This document shows positions 10,250 through 18,992 of a stretch of 64,000 nt of DNA, piece by piece. The notes beneath the pieces are model-generated. The model saw only the letters and a program-made list of their open reading frames with translations, did not search any database and had not been told where the DNA came from. The translations under genes were made by a program, and so were the position numbers. The stretch is from JBJHDF01 sp050486405 (GTDB taxonomy: Bacteria; Pseudomonadota; Gammaproteobacteria; Pseudomonadales; Cellvibrionaceae): assembly GCA_050486405.1 (NCBI GenBank), contig JBJHDF010000006.1, positions 87,627-151,626 on the forward strand. The letters run 5' to 3'. Position 1 is the stretch's first letter. Each line of letters opens with the position of its first letter.

Positions 10250-10478
10250 CCAACCTCCTCAAACATCGGTACTTCGTACTCGCCAAAACAAAGCGCAGTA
10301 TCAGCCGGCACAAGGGATTGGGGGACAGGGGTGTGAGACCGTCGCGCGCGGGAAGCGCGTGTAGAGCTTACAGGGATGTATTCACAGCGTGTCTCACACC
10401 CCTGTACCGCAAGCCCGTACCCATCTCCCTTACGAAGCTCCCGCTACCGACTTCACTGGCCGACCACCTTAGTGGCAC
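10250..10478. repeat. Dispersed palindromic repeat, copy 4 (inverted partner of copy 1)
   Basis: Bases 10312-10438 are the reverse complement of 1107-1233 with two mismatches. The internal 14-bp inverted repeat is at 10326-10339 and 10391-10404. The flank 10442-10478 matches 1671-1707 in direct orientation. Between this copy and copy 3 is about 130 bp with no gene. Inverted copies nearly 9 kb apart could support inversion of the rapA-mdh segment. Confidence 0.85.
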
Positions 10479-10507
10479 GCAAAACATTGCCACGTTAATG
10501 GGTCCGC

Positions 10508-11149
10508 TCAGAGATCGATCTTCCGATAACGCTCGCTCAGGGCGGTGTATAGGTCATCCTTGAAGGATTCTCGGCTGGCGTCCAACTGGCTGGCCACTTC
10601 CACCAGGTGTTCGTTGTCCTCCCGACCGTCGTGCCAGAGCTTGCGGTAGCTGCCGTCCTTGTAGCCGTGATCCTGACGGAAGAAGTTGAGCACGTTCTTG
10701 CCCACATAACCGCGATAGAGGGCATCGAAGGAAAGATCCACGCCCGCCATCAGACGCCCGAACAGGTCCAGGTGAAACTGCCGGTCGGCCAGTGTTGCGG
10801 CGGCAAATGCCTCCAGATCCAGACGAAAATCCGGTTGCTCGGTGGCCACCACCAGTTCCCGTTGCACGCGCTGCACCAAGGCAGCCAGGGGCTCGCCGCC
10901 CTGCAGCAGTATGCTCAGGCCGAAGTGCCAGATATCGATCAGTTCCAAAGCCACCTGCTCGGTATCCGGCGCCTGCTTTTTCCACCACTTCCAACCGTAG
11001 TGATCCATGAGTTCGGCGCATTCCACCCAGATGGCGCGATACCACTCGAAGCCCTGCTGGCGCCAGTGGTCATTGACGCGGCTGTTCATCCGGTCCTGCA
11101 GATCCAGCATGACGCGCAGTTGTTGGGCGCCGGGTTTGCTTGTGGTCAT
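10508..11149 (-). CDS. Dimeric (all-alpha) dUTP diphosphatase
   Basis: All-alpha NTP pyrophosphohydrolase of the dimeric dUTPase type, 213 aa, which removes dUTP and provides dUMP. Metal-binding EWYRAIWVECAELMDH near residue 40 and VALELIDIWHFGLS near 72 form the ExxE and ExxD helices. YVGKNVLNFFRQDHGYKDGSYRKLW near 160 matches the family's C-terminal nucleotide-binding part. The ATG at 11149 has AAGGAAT at good spacing; the longer frame from TTG 11164 is less likely. It lies 11 bp after tatD on the same strand, so it is probably co-transcribed with the holB-pilZ-tatD group. Confidence 0.85.
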   Translation of the reverse strand: MTTSKPGAQQLRVMLDLQDRMNSRVNDHWRQQGFEWYRAIWVECAELMDHYGWKWWKKQAPDTEQVALELIDIWHFGLSILLQGGEPLAALVQRVQRELVVATEQPDFRLDLEAFAAATLADRQFHLDLFGRLMAGVDLSFDALYRGYVGKNVLNFFRQDHGYKDGSYRKLWHDGREDNEHLVEVASQLDASRESFKDDLYTALSERYRKIDL

Positions 11150-11160
11150 GGTGGATTCCT

Positions 11161-11952
11161 TCAATGCGGCAAATGCTGTTTCGCCAGGGGAAACAGCCGG
11201 TAAAAGTTTTCCGTGGTCTGGCGGGCCAGTTCCTCGAAGCTGACGCCGCGCACCTGAGCGACGAACTCCGCCACCTCGCGCACGTAGCGGGGCTCATTGG
11301 GTTTACCCCGGTAGGGCACAGGCGCCAGGTAAGGGGAGTCGGTTTCCACCAGCAGGCGATCGGCGGGCAACCGCCGGGCCACATCCCGCAACTGCTCGGC
11401 GTTCTTGAAGGTCACTATACCGGACAGGGACACGTAGTAGTTGAACTCCAGTGCCCGGCGGGCCATGTCCCAATCTTCGGTAAAGCAGTGCAGCACGCCG
11501 GCGTGCTCGCGGCTGCCGTGGGCCTCGATCAAGGCCAGGGTGTCTTCCCGGGCTTCCCGGGTGTGCACTACCACTGGCAGACCCAGTTCGGCACCCACCC
11601 GCAGATGCAGGGCGAAGCTCTCCTGCTGCAGGGCCTTGCTCTCGGTCTCGTAGTGGTAATCCAGGCCGGTTTCACCCAGGGCCACCACCTTGGGCTGACG
11701 CGCCCACTGCGCCAGTTGTTCGGCGCTGGCGGTGCCCTGCTGCACGTCGCAGGGATGCACACCCACGGACGCCACCACCGTCGGGTGGTCCCGGGCTATA
11801 TCGATCACGGTCTGAATATTGTCCAGGCTGATGCCGATGCAGAGCATCTGCTGGATGCCCCGCTGATGGGCGGCGGCCACGGCGGCGGACAGGTCGCCGT
11901 TGTAGGGCTCCAGTTTCAACCGGTCCAGATGGCAGTGGGAATCGACAAGCAT
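11161..11952 (-). CDS. TatD-family metal-dependent hydrolase (YcfH-like)
   Basis: TIM-barrel hydrolase of the TatD/YcfH DNase family, 263 aa. Metal ligands: DSHCHLD at the N-terminus, GETGLDYHY near 92, VVVHTREA near 127, LHCFTEDW near 153 and VETDSPYLAP near 203. The tmk-holB-pilZ-ycfH order is standard in gammaproteobacteria and supports the YcfH assignment. Proposed roles are exonuclease activity and D-aminoacyl-tRNA repair. Confidence 0.93.
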   Translation of the reverse strand: MLVDSHCHLDRLKLEPYNGDLSAAVAAAHQRGIQQMLCIGISLDNIQTVIDIARDHPTVVASVGVHPCDVQQGTASAEQLAQWARQPKVVALGETGLDYHYETESKALQQESFALHLRVGAELGLPVVVHTREAREDTLALIEAHGSREHAGVLHCFTEDWDMARRALEFNYYVSLSGIVTFKNAEQLRDVARRLPADRLLVETDSPYLAPVPYRGKPNEPRYVREVAEFVAQVRGVSFEELARQTTENFYRLFPLAKQHLPH

Positions 11953-11963
11953 GAAAACCAGTC

Positions 11964-11993
11964 CTGGAATTGAAAAAGCTGGAATTGAAAAAG
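11964..11993. repeat. Perfect 15-bp tandem duplication between tatD and pilZ
   Basis: CTGGAATTGAAAAAG occurs twice head to tail, then CCAGG-TCCCG-CCTGG forms a short hairpin. It lies in the 87-bp gap between pilZ and tatD, so copy number may alter the spacing in the operon mRNA. Confidence 0.8.
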
Positions 11994-12039
11994 CCAGGTC
12001 CCGCCTGGCTTGTAATAGTTCTGAACCCGGGGCAGAGGT

Positions 12040-12390
12040 TTACATAGTATGGGTGGGACGCTCGGAATCCAGGGAGCCTGCCAGGTAGGTCTCGATTTTA
12101 CTGGTGGCGGTGTTGTCACTTTCGTTGAACTGCACGCCAATGCCAGCAGCGCGGTTGCCCTGGGCCCCCCGGGGAGTGACCCAGACCACTTTGCCCGCCG
12201 CAGGGATTTTTTCCGGCTCGTCCATCAGATTGAGCAGCAGAAACACTTCATCGCCCAATTTGTAACTTTTGTTGGTGGGGATAAAGAGGCCGCCATTGGC
12301 CACATAGGGCATATAGGCAGCGTAGAGCACCGCCTTGTCCTTGATGGTCAGAGAGAGTATGCCGTTGCGGGCACCGCCACCTGCTTGCAT
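12040..12390 (-). CDS. pilZ: PilZ domain protein, type IV pilus assembly
   Basis: Single PilZ-fold protein, 116 aa. NGILSLTIKDKAVLYAAYMP, GGLFIPTNKSYKLGDEV and AGKVVWVTPRGAQG closely follow canonical Pseudomonas PilZ, which lacks the c-di-GMP-binding RxxxR and acts through protein partners (PilB, FimX) in pilus extension. Start chosen at ATG 12390, with AAGGGTGG upstream; GTG 12399 would add three residues. Downstream of holB as usual. Confidence 0.93.
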   Translation of the reverse strand: MQAGGGARNGILSLTIKDKAVLYAAYMPYVANGGLFIPTNKSYKLGDEVFLLLNLMDEPEKIPAAGKVVWVTPRGAQGNRAAGIGVQFNESDNTATSKIETYLAGSLDSERPTHTM

Positions 12391-12484
12391 GGGAACCACC
12401 CTTAATCGCTATTCAGTCTGTTCACTCTCAATGATAGCCCAACCGGACGCCCTTGTCGCCCCCGGGTGTCGGGCACACCGGGCC

Positions 12485-13480
12485 CTATCTGCGAACCCTG
12501 GCCAGCGCCTGCCAGCCCAGCAACAACTCTTCCAGCAGCAGCTGTTTGTTGGGATTGGCGCCGCTGCACAGTTGTTGCCGGCTGAGCAGCAGCTTTTCCG
12601 CAAAGCGGTGCAGCAGGGACGCCGGAAAACCGGACAGGGACGCCTCCAACTCACCGGCAACCTGGTCCGGTCGCTCTCCTCCCACCCGCCAACGGGCCAA
12701 CTGATGCAGCCAATCCACCCACCAGTCCAGTGCCACGCCAAGGTCATCTTTACCCCATCGTCCGGCCAGAACAATGGCAGAGCCACGGCCCTGGGCAAGC
12801 AGGCCCAGCGCGTCCAGCCATTGCTGGCGCCGCTCCAGCGTGTCGCCAGCAAGCAGTGACAGCGCCTTCAGGGGCAGGCCACGGGCCAAGTCCAGCAGGG
12901 ACTCAGCCCGACTGCCGTCATTGCCCACCAGAGGTTTTAGCCAGGGCAGCACCTGGTCCCGGGGCGGCACTCCCAGCATCTGCACCTGGCAGCGACTGCG
13001 CACCGTGGCCATGACTGCTCCCGGGTTGTGACTGATCAGAATCAGATGGGTGCCCGCCGCCGGCTCTTCCAACCCCTTGAGCAGAGCGTTGGCGGCGTTG
13101 GCGTTCATGGCCTCGGCGGGCTCCAGCAACACCAGCTTGCGCCCGCCCTGCTGGGCGGTCTTGCCGAGAAAATCCACCAGTTGGCGGACATTGTCCACGA
13201 GGATTTTCCTGCCCACCTCTTCCGGCTCCAGTACCAGCAGATCCGGGTGGGTGCCGGCCCGGTTCAGGTCGCAGGTGTGGCAGCGGCCACAGGCCGCGCC
13301 CACCACCGGCGCGCGACAGAGCAGCCACTGGGCCAGCGCCATACCCAGATGCCGCTTGCCGGTGCCGGCCGCGCCGGCCAGCAGCAGGGCGTGGGGCAGA
13401 CGATCGCTGTCCAGGTTGCGCTCCAGGCGCTGCCACAGGTTTTGCTGCCAGGGGTAGGGCAAAGCGGGAAAGTCACTCAT
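12485..13480 (-). CDS. holB: DNA polymerase III subunit delta'
   Basis: Clamp-loader subunit of the replicative polymerase, 331 aa. N-terminal AAA+ domain with P-loop-like GAAGTGKRHLG near residue 37 and a four-Cys zinc module (CRAPVVGAACGRCHTCDL region). AEAMNANAANALLKGLEEP near 122 is the strongly conserved sensor/SRC region. The C-terminal part is helical. It normally follows tmk directly; here a convergent TraF-like gene lies between the two. Confidence 0.95.
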   Translation of the reverse strand: MSDFPALPYPWQQNLWQRLERNLDSDRLPHALLLAGAAGTGKRHLGMALAQWLLCRAPVVGAACGRCHTCDLNRAGTHPDLLVLEPEEVGRKILVDNVRQLVDFLGKTAQQGGRKLVLLEPAEAMNANAANALLKGLEEPAAGTHLILISHNPGAVMATVRSRCQVQMLGVPPRDQVLPWLKPLVGNDGSRAESLLDLARGLPLKALSLLAGDTLERRQQWLDALGLLAQGRGSAIVLAGRWGKDDLGVALDWWVDWLHQLARWRVGGERPDQVAGELEASLSGFPASLLHRFAEKLLLSRQQLCSGANPNKQLLLEELLLGWQALARVRR

Positions 13481-13636
13481 CGGCCAGCATTCACCATCAG
13501 GTTACAGAAGCAGAAGCTTACCAAGTGATTGCCAGTTTTGCGACGCGGACCTGCGAACTGCTGCCCGGAGACAGGAAAAATAGGCCCCGCACGGCTACAG
13601 TGAAAAGAGCAGCGCTTCTCAACCCGCGAGGTACCC

Positions 13637-14809
13637 ATGACCAAAGCCCGGACACTGCTTCTCCTGGCGTCCCTGATCCTCCCGCCCTCGGTTCACTGTG
13701 TCAATGCCGGCGAGCTGGGTGGTGGCACCCTCACCGCACTGTCCGGCGCCGGCTACAGTGTTGGCGATCACCGGACCAGTGTCCTGATCAATCCCGCGGC
13801 TGCGGGGGTTCATCGCCCCGGCAGTCACTTTACTGCGGGCCTTAACGGCAGCGGCAGCCTGGCGGAACGGGACGATTTTCTGGACCGTATCGACGACCTG
13901 ATCGATTACCTGGAATACCTGCAGACGCTAACACTGCAGGATCTGGAGCCGGGCATGGCCGACGAAGCCATCAGCTATCTGCGCAGCGTCGAGGACAAAT
14001 CCGCACGCTTGCGTGGCGACGCCAGCCTGGTACTGAGTTTTCCCAACCCAATGCTGTCCGCAGCGCCCTACTACCGCATTCGCGGCGATCTGGGAATCAT
14101 TGCCCTGGTGGAGGCAAGCGACTATGACCTGATCGAAAACGCCATCCACTCCCCCTTCTACCCCGATGATATGGACTCGTCCATTCTGGTACAGGGACAT
14201 ATTACCCAGGAATTTGGCGTGGCACTGGCCCGATCGCTGCCGCTGGGGCCAAACGGCCGGGTGACTGCCGGCCTGACGCCGCGCTACGTGCACGTGGAGA
14301 ATTTCGCCTATTCCGCCACCGTGGCCAATTACGTGGAAGACGAATTCGAACAGACCGAGTACACCCGCAGCAGCAGTCATCTCAATCTGGATGTCGGTTT
14401 TACACATAGACACGGTGGGCTGCGCACAAGCCTTACACTGACCAACCTTCTGCGCCAGAATCTGACCACCGCTGACCACCAACACCTGGCCATCAGAACC
14501 CAGGCCACCACCGCTGTCGGCTACGTTGCCCCCCTGTTCTCCCTGGAGGCAGCGCTGGACCTGAACGCGGTGCCGGACTTCGCCAGCGGCGAGGACAGTC
14601 AGCTGCTGAGGCTCGGCGCGGAGCTGACGCCCCTGCCCTGGCTGCATCTGCGGGCGGGAGTGTTGCGGGAACTCAGGGACAGTCGGGATGACAGTTTCTC
14701 CCTGGGATTTGGTGTTTCACCGGGCGACAGATTCTTTCTGGATATGGCCCTGCTCAGCGGGGATCGCAGCTCGGCCGGTGTGGCACTCGGGCTGGGGGTC
14801 AGCTTCTAG
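13637..14809 (+). CDS. TraF-like outer-membrane/periplasmic protein
   Basis: Secreted protein of 390 aa with signal peptide MTKARTLLLLASLILPPSVHCVNA. INPAAAGVH after a Gly/Ala-rich start resembles FadL-type and TraF_2-family proteins. The second half alternates hydrophobic and polar residues and ends in LGLGVSF, typical of an outer-membrane beta-barrel. Annotated relatives are often called conjugal transfer protein TraF, but no other transfer gene is here, so a role in conjugation is not supported. ATG 13637 follows GAGGTACCC. The 3' end overlaps tmk by four bases, tail to tail. Confidence 0.65.
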   Translation: MTKARTLLLLASLILPPSVHCVNAGELGGGTLTALSGAGYSVGDHRTSVLINPAAAGVHRPGSHFTAGLNGSGSLAERDDFLDRIDDLIDYLEYLQTLTLQDLEPGMADEAISYLRSVEDKSARLRGDASLVLSFPNPMLSAAPYYRIRGDLGIIALVEASDYDLIENAIHSPFYPDDMDSSILVQGHITQEFGVALARSLPLGPNGRVTAGLTPRYVHVENFAYSATVANYVEDEFEQTEYTRSSSHLNLDVGFTHRHGGLRTSLTLTNLLRQNLTTADHQHLAIRTQATTAVGYVAPLFSLEAALDLNAVPDFASGEDSQLLRLGAELTPLPWLHLRAGVLRELRDSRDDSFSLGFGVSPGDRFFLDMALLSGDRSSAGVALGLGVSF

Positions 14810-15438
14810 AGAGCTATCAGCCGCTGCAGTACCGCCTCAATCTCAGCCTGCACCTGCGCCAGCGCCCGACCGGCGTCCACCACCGCATAGCGATCGGGAG
14901 CCACCTCAGCGCGCTGGGCATAGGTGGCTCGCACCCGGTGAAAGAAGGCCAGGTCTTCACTTTCAAACCGATCCAGTTTCCCCCGCGCCCTGGCCCGCTC
15001 CAGGCCCAGTCTGGGGTCTATGTCCAGAATCAGTGTCAAGTCCGGCCGCAGATCGCCCTGCACCAATTGCTCCAGTTGCCCGATCATGTGCGTGTCCAGG
15101 CCACGGCCGCCACCCTGGTAGGCGTAGGTGGCATCGGTGAAGCGGTCGCTGAGTACCCAGGCACCACGAGCCAGCGCCGGCTCTATAACCTGCGCCAGAT
15201 GCTGGGCGCGGGCGGCAAAGATCAGCAGTAACTCCGCCGTGGGCGCCACCGGCTCGACGCGATTGGCCAGCAGCAGAGCGCGTATCTCCTCCGCCAGAGG
15301 TGTACCGCCGGGCTCCCGGGTGACCAGCACCTCTAGGCCGCGAGCCTCCAGCCAGGTATAGACAAAATCCCGATTGGTGCTCTTGCCCACACCTTCGGTG
15401 CCTTCGATGGTGATAAATTTGCCTCGTTGCGCGGTCAT
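14806..15438 (-). CDS. tmk: Thymidylate kinase
   Basis: Phosphorylates dTMP to dTDP, 210 aa. P-loop GTEGVGKST (residues 13-21), VTREPGGTPLAEEIR, and the lid/substrate region DRFTDATYAYQGGGRGLD near 97 are all intact. The start at ATG 15438 gives the standard N-terminus. It is the upstream member of the tmk-holB-pilZ-tatD order, interrupted by one convergent gene. Confidence 0.96.
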   Translation of the reverse strand: MTAQRGKFITIEGTEGVGKSTNRDFVYTWLEARGLEVLVTREPGGTPLAEEIRALLLANRVEPVAPTAELLLIFAARAQHLAQVIEPALARGAWVLSDRFTDATYAYQGGGRGLDTHMIGQLEQLVQGDLRPDLTLILDIDPRLGLERARARGKLDRFESEDLAFFHRVRATYAQRAEVAPDRYAVVDAGRALAQVQAEIEAVLQRLIAL

Positions 15439-15602
15439 AAAACCCCTGTATTGACGCCAAATTGACAGCAGTTTGCGGTGCTGGAGCGAAGTCTACACGA
15501 CACCATCAAAAAATATCTTTACATCGTTAAGTTTACAGTGTTAAGTTATCGCCTCCCGCTGCTCTCACACACGGCGGGCATGCACTGACAAGGAGAATTC
15601 CG

Positions 15603-17963
15603 GTGAGTCATCTCATTCGTTTCTGGGCCCAACTGGTCGTTCGCGGCCGCTGGCTGATACTCGCACTGGTGACACTGCTGGCGGGCCTGTCGTTTCTGCC
15701 CATGGGCAACCTCTACTACGACAACTCCAACGAAAACTACTTCGTCCAGGGCGACCCCAACCTCAAGGCATTCAACCGCCTGCTGGAACTGTACGGCGAC
15801 GTGGAGTACCTGACCATCGGCGTGGTGGCCCCCAAGGAAGACCCGGACCTCTTTACCCCCCGTTCGCTGGAAGTCATCAGGGAACTCACCGACTTTCTGG
15901 AGAGCCGCCCTGAAATCACCCGGGTGCGCTCGCTGAGCAAGTACCAGTACACCCACTCCGGCGACGGCATGATGGCCACCGACGACCTGATCGAGGACAT
16001 TCACGACCCGGACGAACTGGCCCGCGCCCGCGACATCATCCGCAACGAGCCCCTGGCGCTGGGCACCCTGATCACCGACGACCTGCGCCACACCCGGGTG
16101 GCCGGTCGCATGCGCTACGAAGTCGGCAGCACCAAACTGACCATGTCGCTGATGAGCGCGCTGCACGACTTTATCGCCGAGGGCAATTACGAAGCGCGCG
16201 GCTACCCCCTGCACCTGAGCGGCCCGCCGGTATTCACCGAACAGTTCGAAGTGCTGACCAAGCGCGACCAGAGCTGGATCAACCCCACCATGGCGCTGAT
16301 CATGGTGATTATTCTGTTTATCAGCTTTCGCTCCATCACCGGTATGGTGGCGCCCTGGGCCATCATCGGCGCCGCCATACTGCTGGTCACCGGCATCCAG
16401 GGGCTGCTGGGCTGGCCGCACACGGTGGTGAGCACCGCGCTGGTACCAACGCTCATCATTATCGGCGTTGGCATCTGCGTGCATGTCATTGTCGAGTTCT
16501 ACCACTTTCGCGCCAAAGGACAAACGCCGGAAGCAGCAGCCGCCTCGACAGTGGAGCACCTGTGGCGACCGGCGCTGTTTACGGCGCTGACCACCGCCGC
16601 CGGTTTTCTCGCGCTTGGCGTTACCGAACTGCTGCCGGTGCGCCAGTTCGCCTGGCTCGGTGCCATTGGCGCCATGATACTGTTTCTGTTGTCCATGACC
16701 TTACTGCCGGCGCTGCTCAGTTTTGTCAGCCGCTTCAATCCGCACACCGCCAACGTCATGAATCGCGGCGCCGTGACTGTGCTGACCCAACGCCTGCCCG
16801 ACTTCACCCGGCGCTGGCGCCGATCGCTAACCGCCGTCGGCGCCGCCCTGCTGCTGCTCAGTCTCTGGCTGGTTCCCAACCTGCAGGTGGACTCCAACTT
16901 TGTCACCTACTTCAAACCGGACAACCCCACGCGCGCCGACCTGCTTTACTTCGACGACACCTTCAACGGTATCCAGAATATCGATCTGATGATCGACAGC
17001 GGCGACGACGGCAACATCCACGAGCCGGACTTCCTGCGCCAGGTGGAACAGTTGCAGGACTGGCTGCTGGCACAAGAGGAAACCGGCCGCGCCGTTTCCC
17101 TGCTGGACTTTCACAAACAGATCAATCAGGCGCTGAACTACGACGACCCGGACTGGTACCGCCTGCCCGACAGCCGCGAGATGGCCGCGCAGTTTCTGCT
17201 GCTCTACGAAAACACCGGCCCGGAGGAAGACCTCTCCGATGCCCGGGACTACCACGACCGCTACCTGCGCCTGTCCGTGCCCATTCGCAACATGCCGGCC
17301 AGCACCACCGCCGACTTTCTGCAACGGGTGCGCCAACAGATCGCCGAGCATCACCCGGCACTGGATGTGGAAATCACCGGCAGCCTGGTGATGTACAACG
17401 CCCAGGATATCTACATCAATCACGGCATGGCGCGCTCCTTCCTGCTGGCGCTGATCATCATCGGACTGAGCTTCATGGTGCTCTTCCGCTCGGTGAAATA
17501 CGGTATCATCGCCCTGGTGCCCAGCATTGTGCCCATACTGATGACCGGTGCCCTGCTGGTAGTGCTGGGCATACCGCTCAACCTCGGCACCATGATCGTC
17601 GGCGCCATGACCATGGGCATCGCCGTGGACGACGCCATTCATGTCATGAGCCGCTACCTGCTGGCCAAACGCAGCGGCGCCAGCACCCACGATGCCATCA
17701 CCCTGGCCATGACCCAGGCGGGTCGCGCCGTGGTCTTCACCTCCATCGTGCTGGTCACCGGTTTCAGTGTCATGCTGCTGGGCTCGTTCATTCCCTACAT
17801 CTACACCGGCATGTTTGCCGCCACCATCATGGCGCTGGCGCTGCTGGGCGACCTGATATTCCTGCCCGCCCTGCTCTACCTGATCGACGGCCGGCTTGAC
17901 GCGCGCGACAGCCGCCATGCAGACTCCCAAGAACTTCCCACCCAGGAGGCCCGCTCCCCATGA
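15603..17963 (+). CDS. MMPL/RND-superfamily transporter with SSD-like membrane halves
   Basis: Inner-membrane export protein of 786 aa. It has two repeats, each with one helix, a large periplasmic domain and a five-helix bundle. The first bundle starts near residue 222 (WINPTMALIMVIILFISF) and the second near 610 (SFLLALIIIGLSFMVLF). GVGICVHVIVEFYHF and GIAVDDAIHVMSRYL carry the acidic/His residues of proton-coupled RND helix 4 and its repeat. GTG 15603 has AAGGAG nearby. It overlaps the next gene by ATGA. The partners, a LolA-like periplasmic protein and an outer-membrane protein, suggest transport of a lipid-like or hydrophobic substrate across the envelope; the substrate is unknown. Confidence 0.88.
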   Translation: MSHLIRFWAQLVVRGRWLILALVTLLAGLSFLPMGNLYYDNSNENYFVQGDPNLKAFNRLLELYGDVEYLTIGVVAPKEDPDLFTPRSLEVIRELTDFLESRPEITRVRSLSKYQYTHSGDGMMATDDLIEDIHDPDELARARDIIRNEPLALGTLITDDLRHTRVAGRMRYEVGSTKLTMSLMSALHDFIAEGNYEARGYPLHLSGPPVFTEQFEVLTKRDQSWINPTMALIMVIILFISFRSITGMVAPWAIIGAAILLVTGIQGLLGWPHTVVSTALVPTLIIIGVGICVHVIVEFYHFRAKGQTPEAAAASTVEHLWRPALFTALTTAAGFLALGVTELLPVRQFAWLGAIGAMILFLLSMTLLPALLSFVSRFNPHTANVMNRGAVTVLTQRLPDFTRRWRRSLTAVGAALLLLSLWLVPNLQVDSNFVTYFKPDNPTRADLLYFDDTFNGIQNIDLMIDSGDDGNIHEPDFLRQVEQLQDWLLAQEETGRAVSLLDFHKQINQALNYDDPDWYRLPDSREMAAQFLLLYENTGPEEDLSDARDYHDRYLRLSVPIRNMPASTTADFLQRVRQQIAEHHPALDVEITGSLVMYNAQDIYINHGMARSFLLALIIIGLSFMVLFRSVKYGIIALVPSIVPILMTGALLVVLGIPLNLGTMIVGAMTMGIAVDDAIHVMSRYLLAKRSGASTHDAITLAMTQAGRAVVFTSIVLVTGFSVMLLGSFIPYIYTGMFAATIMALALLGDLIFLPALLYLIDGRLDARDSRHADSQELPTQEARSP

Positions 17964-18784
17964 AAACTCTTGCCTTCCCATTACTTGCGCTGACATTGAC
18001 AACCATCGCGCTGACACCCGTTTCCGTGCTCGCCGAAGAAGCACTCAGCGCCCGGCAAATCGTCGAAAAAGCCGACGCCCGCTACACCGGTGACTCCTCC
18101 CGCGCCGACGCCCAGTTGATTCTGATCGACCGCCGCGGCCGCGAACGCGTGCGCGACCTGCGCATGTACACTCTGGATCAGGGTGATGTGGAAAAGTCCA
18201 TCATCTTTTTCATGTCGCCCACCGATGTCGCCGGCACCGCCTACATGAACTACGACTACGACGACGATCGCGACGACGACTCCTGGCTCTACCTGCCGGC
18301 ACTCAACCAGGTGCGCCGCGTCGCTTCCGGTGATCGCTCCGGTTCATTCATGGGCAGCGACTTCACCTACTCGGACATCAACGGCGTCACCATCGACTGG
18401 TACGACTACGAAATGCTGGATGAAAACACCAGCGTCGACGGCGCCGACGCCTGGCTGATCAAGTCCACCCCCAAACAGGAATACGCCGACCGGGTAGCCC
18501 GGGAAACCGGCTACGAGAAATCCCACCTGTGGATCCGCAAGGACAACCTGGTGCAGGTACAGGCCAAGATCTGGGTAACCCGGGGCAATCGCATCAAATA
18601 CTTCAGCGCCCGGGAACTGAAAGAAATCGACGGCATCTGGACCGCCATGCGGTTGCAGATGGTCACCACCCGCAACGACGAACGCGAACACTCCAGTGTG
18701 TTTCAGTTCAGCAATATGGTTTACAACGAGGATACGGATGAGTCGTTGTTTACCACCCAGGCGATGGAGCGAGGCATTCGATAA
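17960..18784 (+). CDS. LolA-like outer membrane lipoprotein-sorting family protein
   Basis: Periplasmic protein of 274 aa with signal peptide MKTLAFPLLALTLTTIALTPVSVLAE. The mature part (SARQIVEKADARYTGDSSRAD, then YLPALNQVRRVASGDRSGSFMGSDFTYSD) is typical of proteins annotated as outer membrane lipoprotein-sorting protein. These sit beside MMPL pumps and share the LolA/LolB half-barrel fold for carrying hydrophobic cargo. It overlaps the MMPL stop codon (ATGA), indicating translational coupling. It is not the housekeeping LolA. Confidence 0.85.
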   Translation: MKTLAFPLLALTLTTIALTPVSVLAEEALSARQIVEKADARYTGDSSRADAQLILIDRRGRERVRDLRMYTLDQGDVEKSIIFFMSPTDVAGTAYMNYDYDDDRDDDSWLYLPALNQVRRVASGDRSGSFMGSDFTYSDINGVTIDWYDYEMLDENTSVDGADAWLIKSTPKQEYADRVARETGYEKSHLWIRKDNLVQVQAKIWVTRGNRIKYFSARELKEIDGIWTAMRLQMVTTRNDEREHSSVFQFSNMVYNEDTDESLFTTQAMERGIR

Positions 18785-18803
18785 AGGACGCTATTGATGT
18801 TTT

Positions 18804-18935
18804 AGTGCCAACGGCGGAGCTTGGTACATGGTTTCCGGGACTCGCCGTAAACCCATCCCTGGGGGCTCGCACACCGCATCCCTGCGGTGTACGGTCCCGG
18901 AAACCATGTACCAAGCTCCTCGACATCGTTACTTC
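18804..18935. repeat. Dispersed palindromic repeat, copy 5, inside an operon
   Basis: A perfect 25-bp inverted repeat pairs 18816-18840 (starts GGAGCTTGGTACATGG) with 18895-18919. The interior has the shared core CTCGCCGTAAACCCATCC and a second palindrome ACACCGCA-TCCC-TGCGGTGT at 18871-18890. The left flank GTGCCAACGGCGGAG matches copy 1. It separates two genes whose usual arrangement is a tight operon, so its RNA would form a long stem between them. Confidence 0.88.
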
Positions 18936-18992
18936 GAATCTGGACAAGGGGCAGAAGTATAAAGACCAAGTAGCACATATAGCGGGAAAGAA

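Noticed and set aside
13637..14809. TraF-like gene as evidence of an integrated conjugative element
   Set aside because: No other transfer, relaxase, integrase or attachment-site feature is present and both flanks are housekeeping genes.
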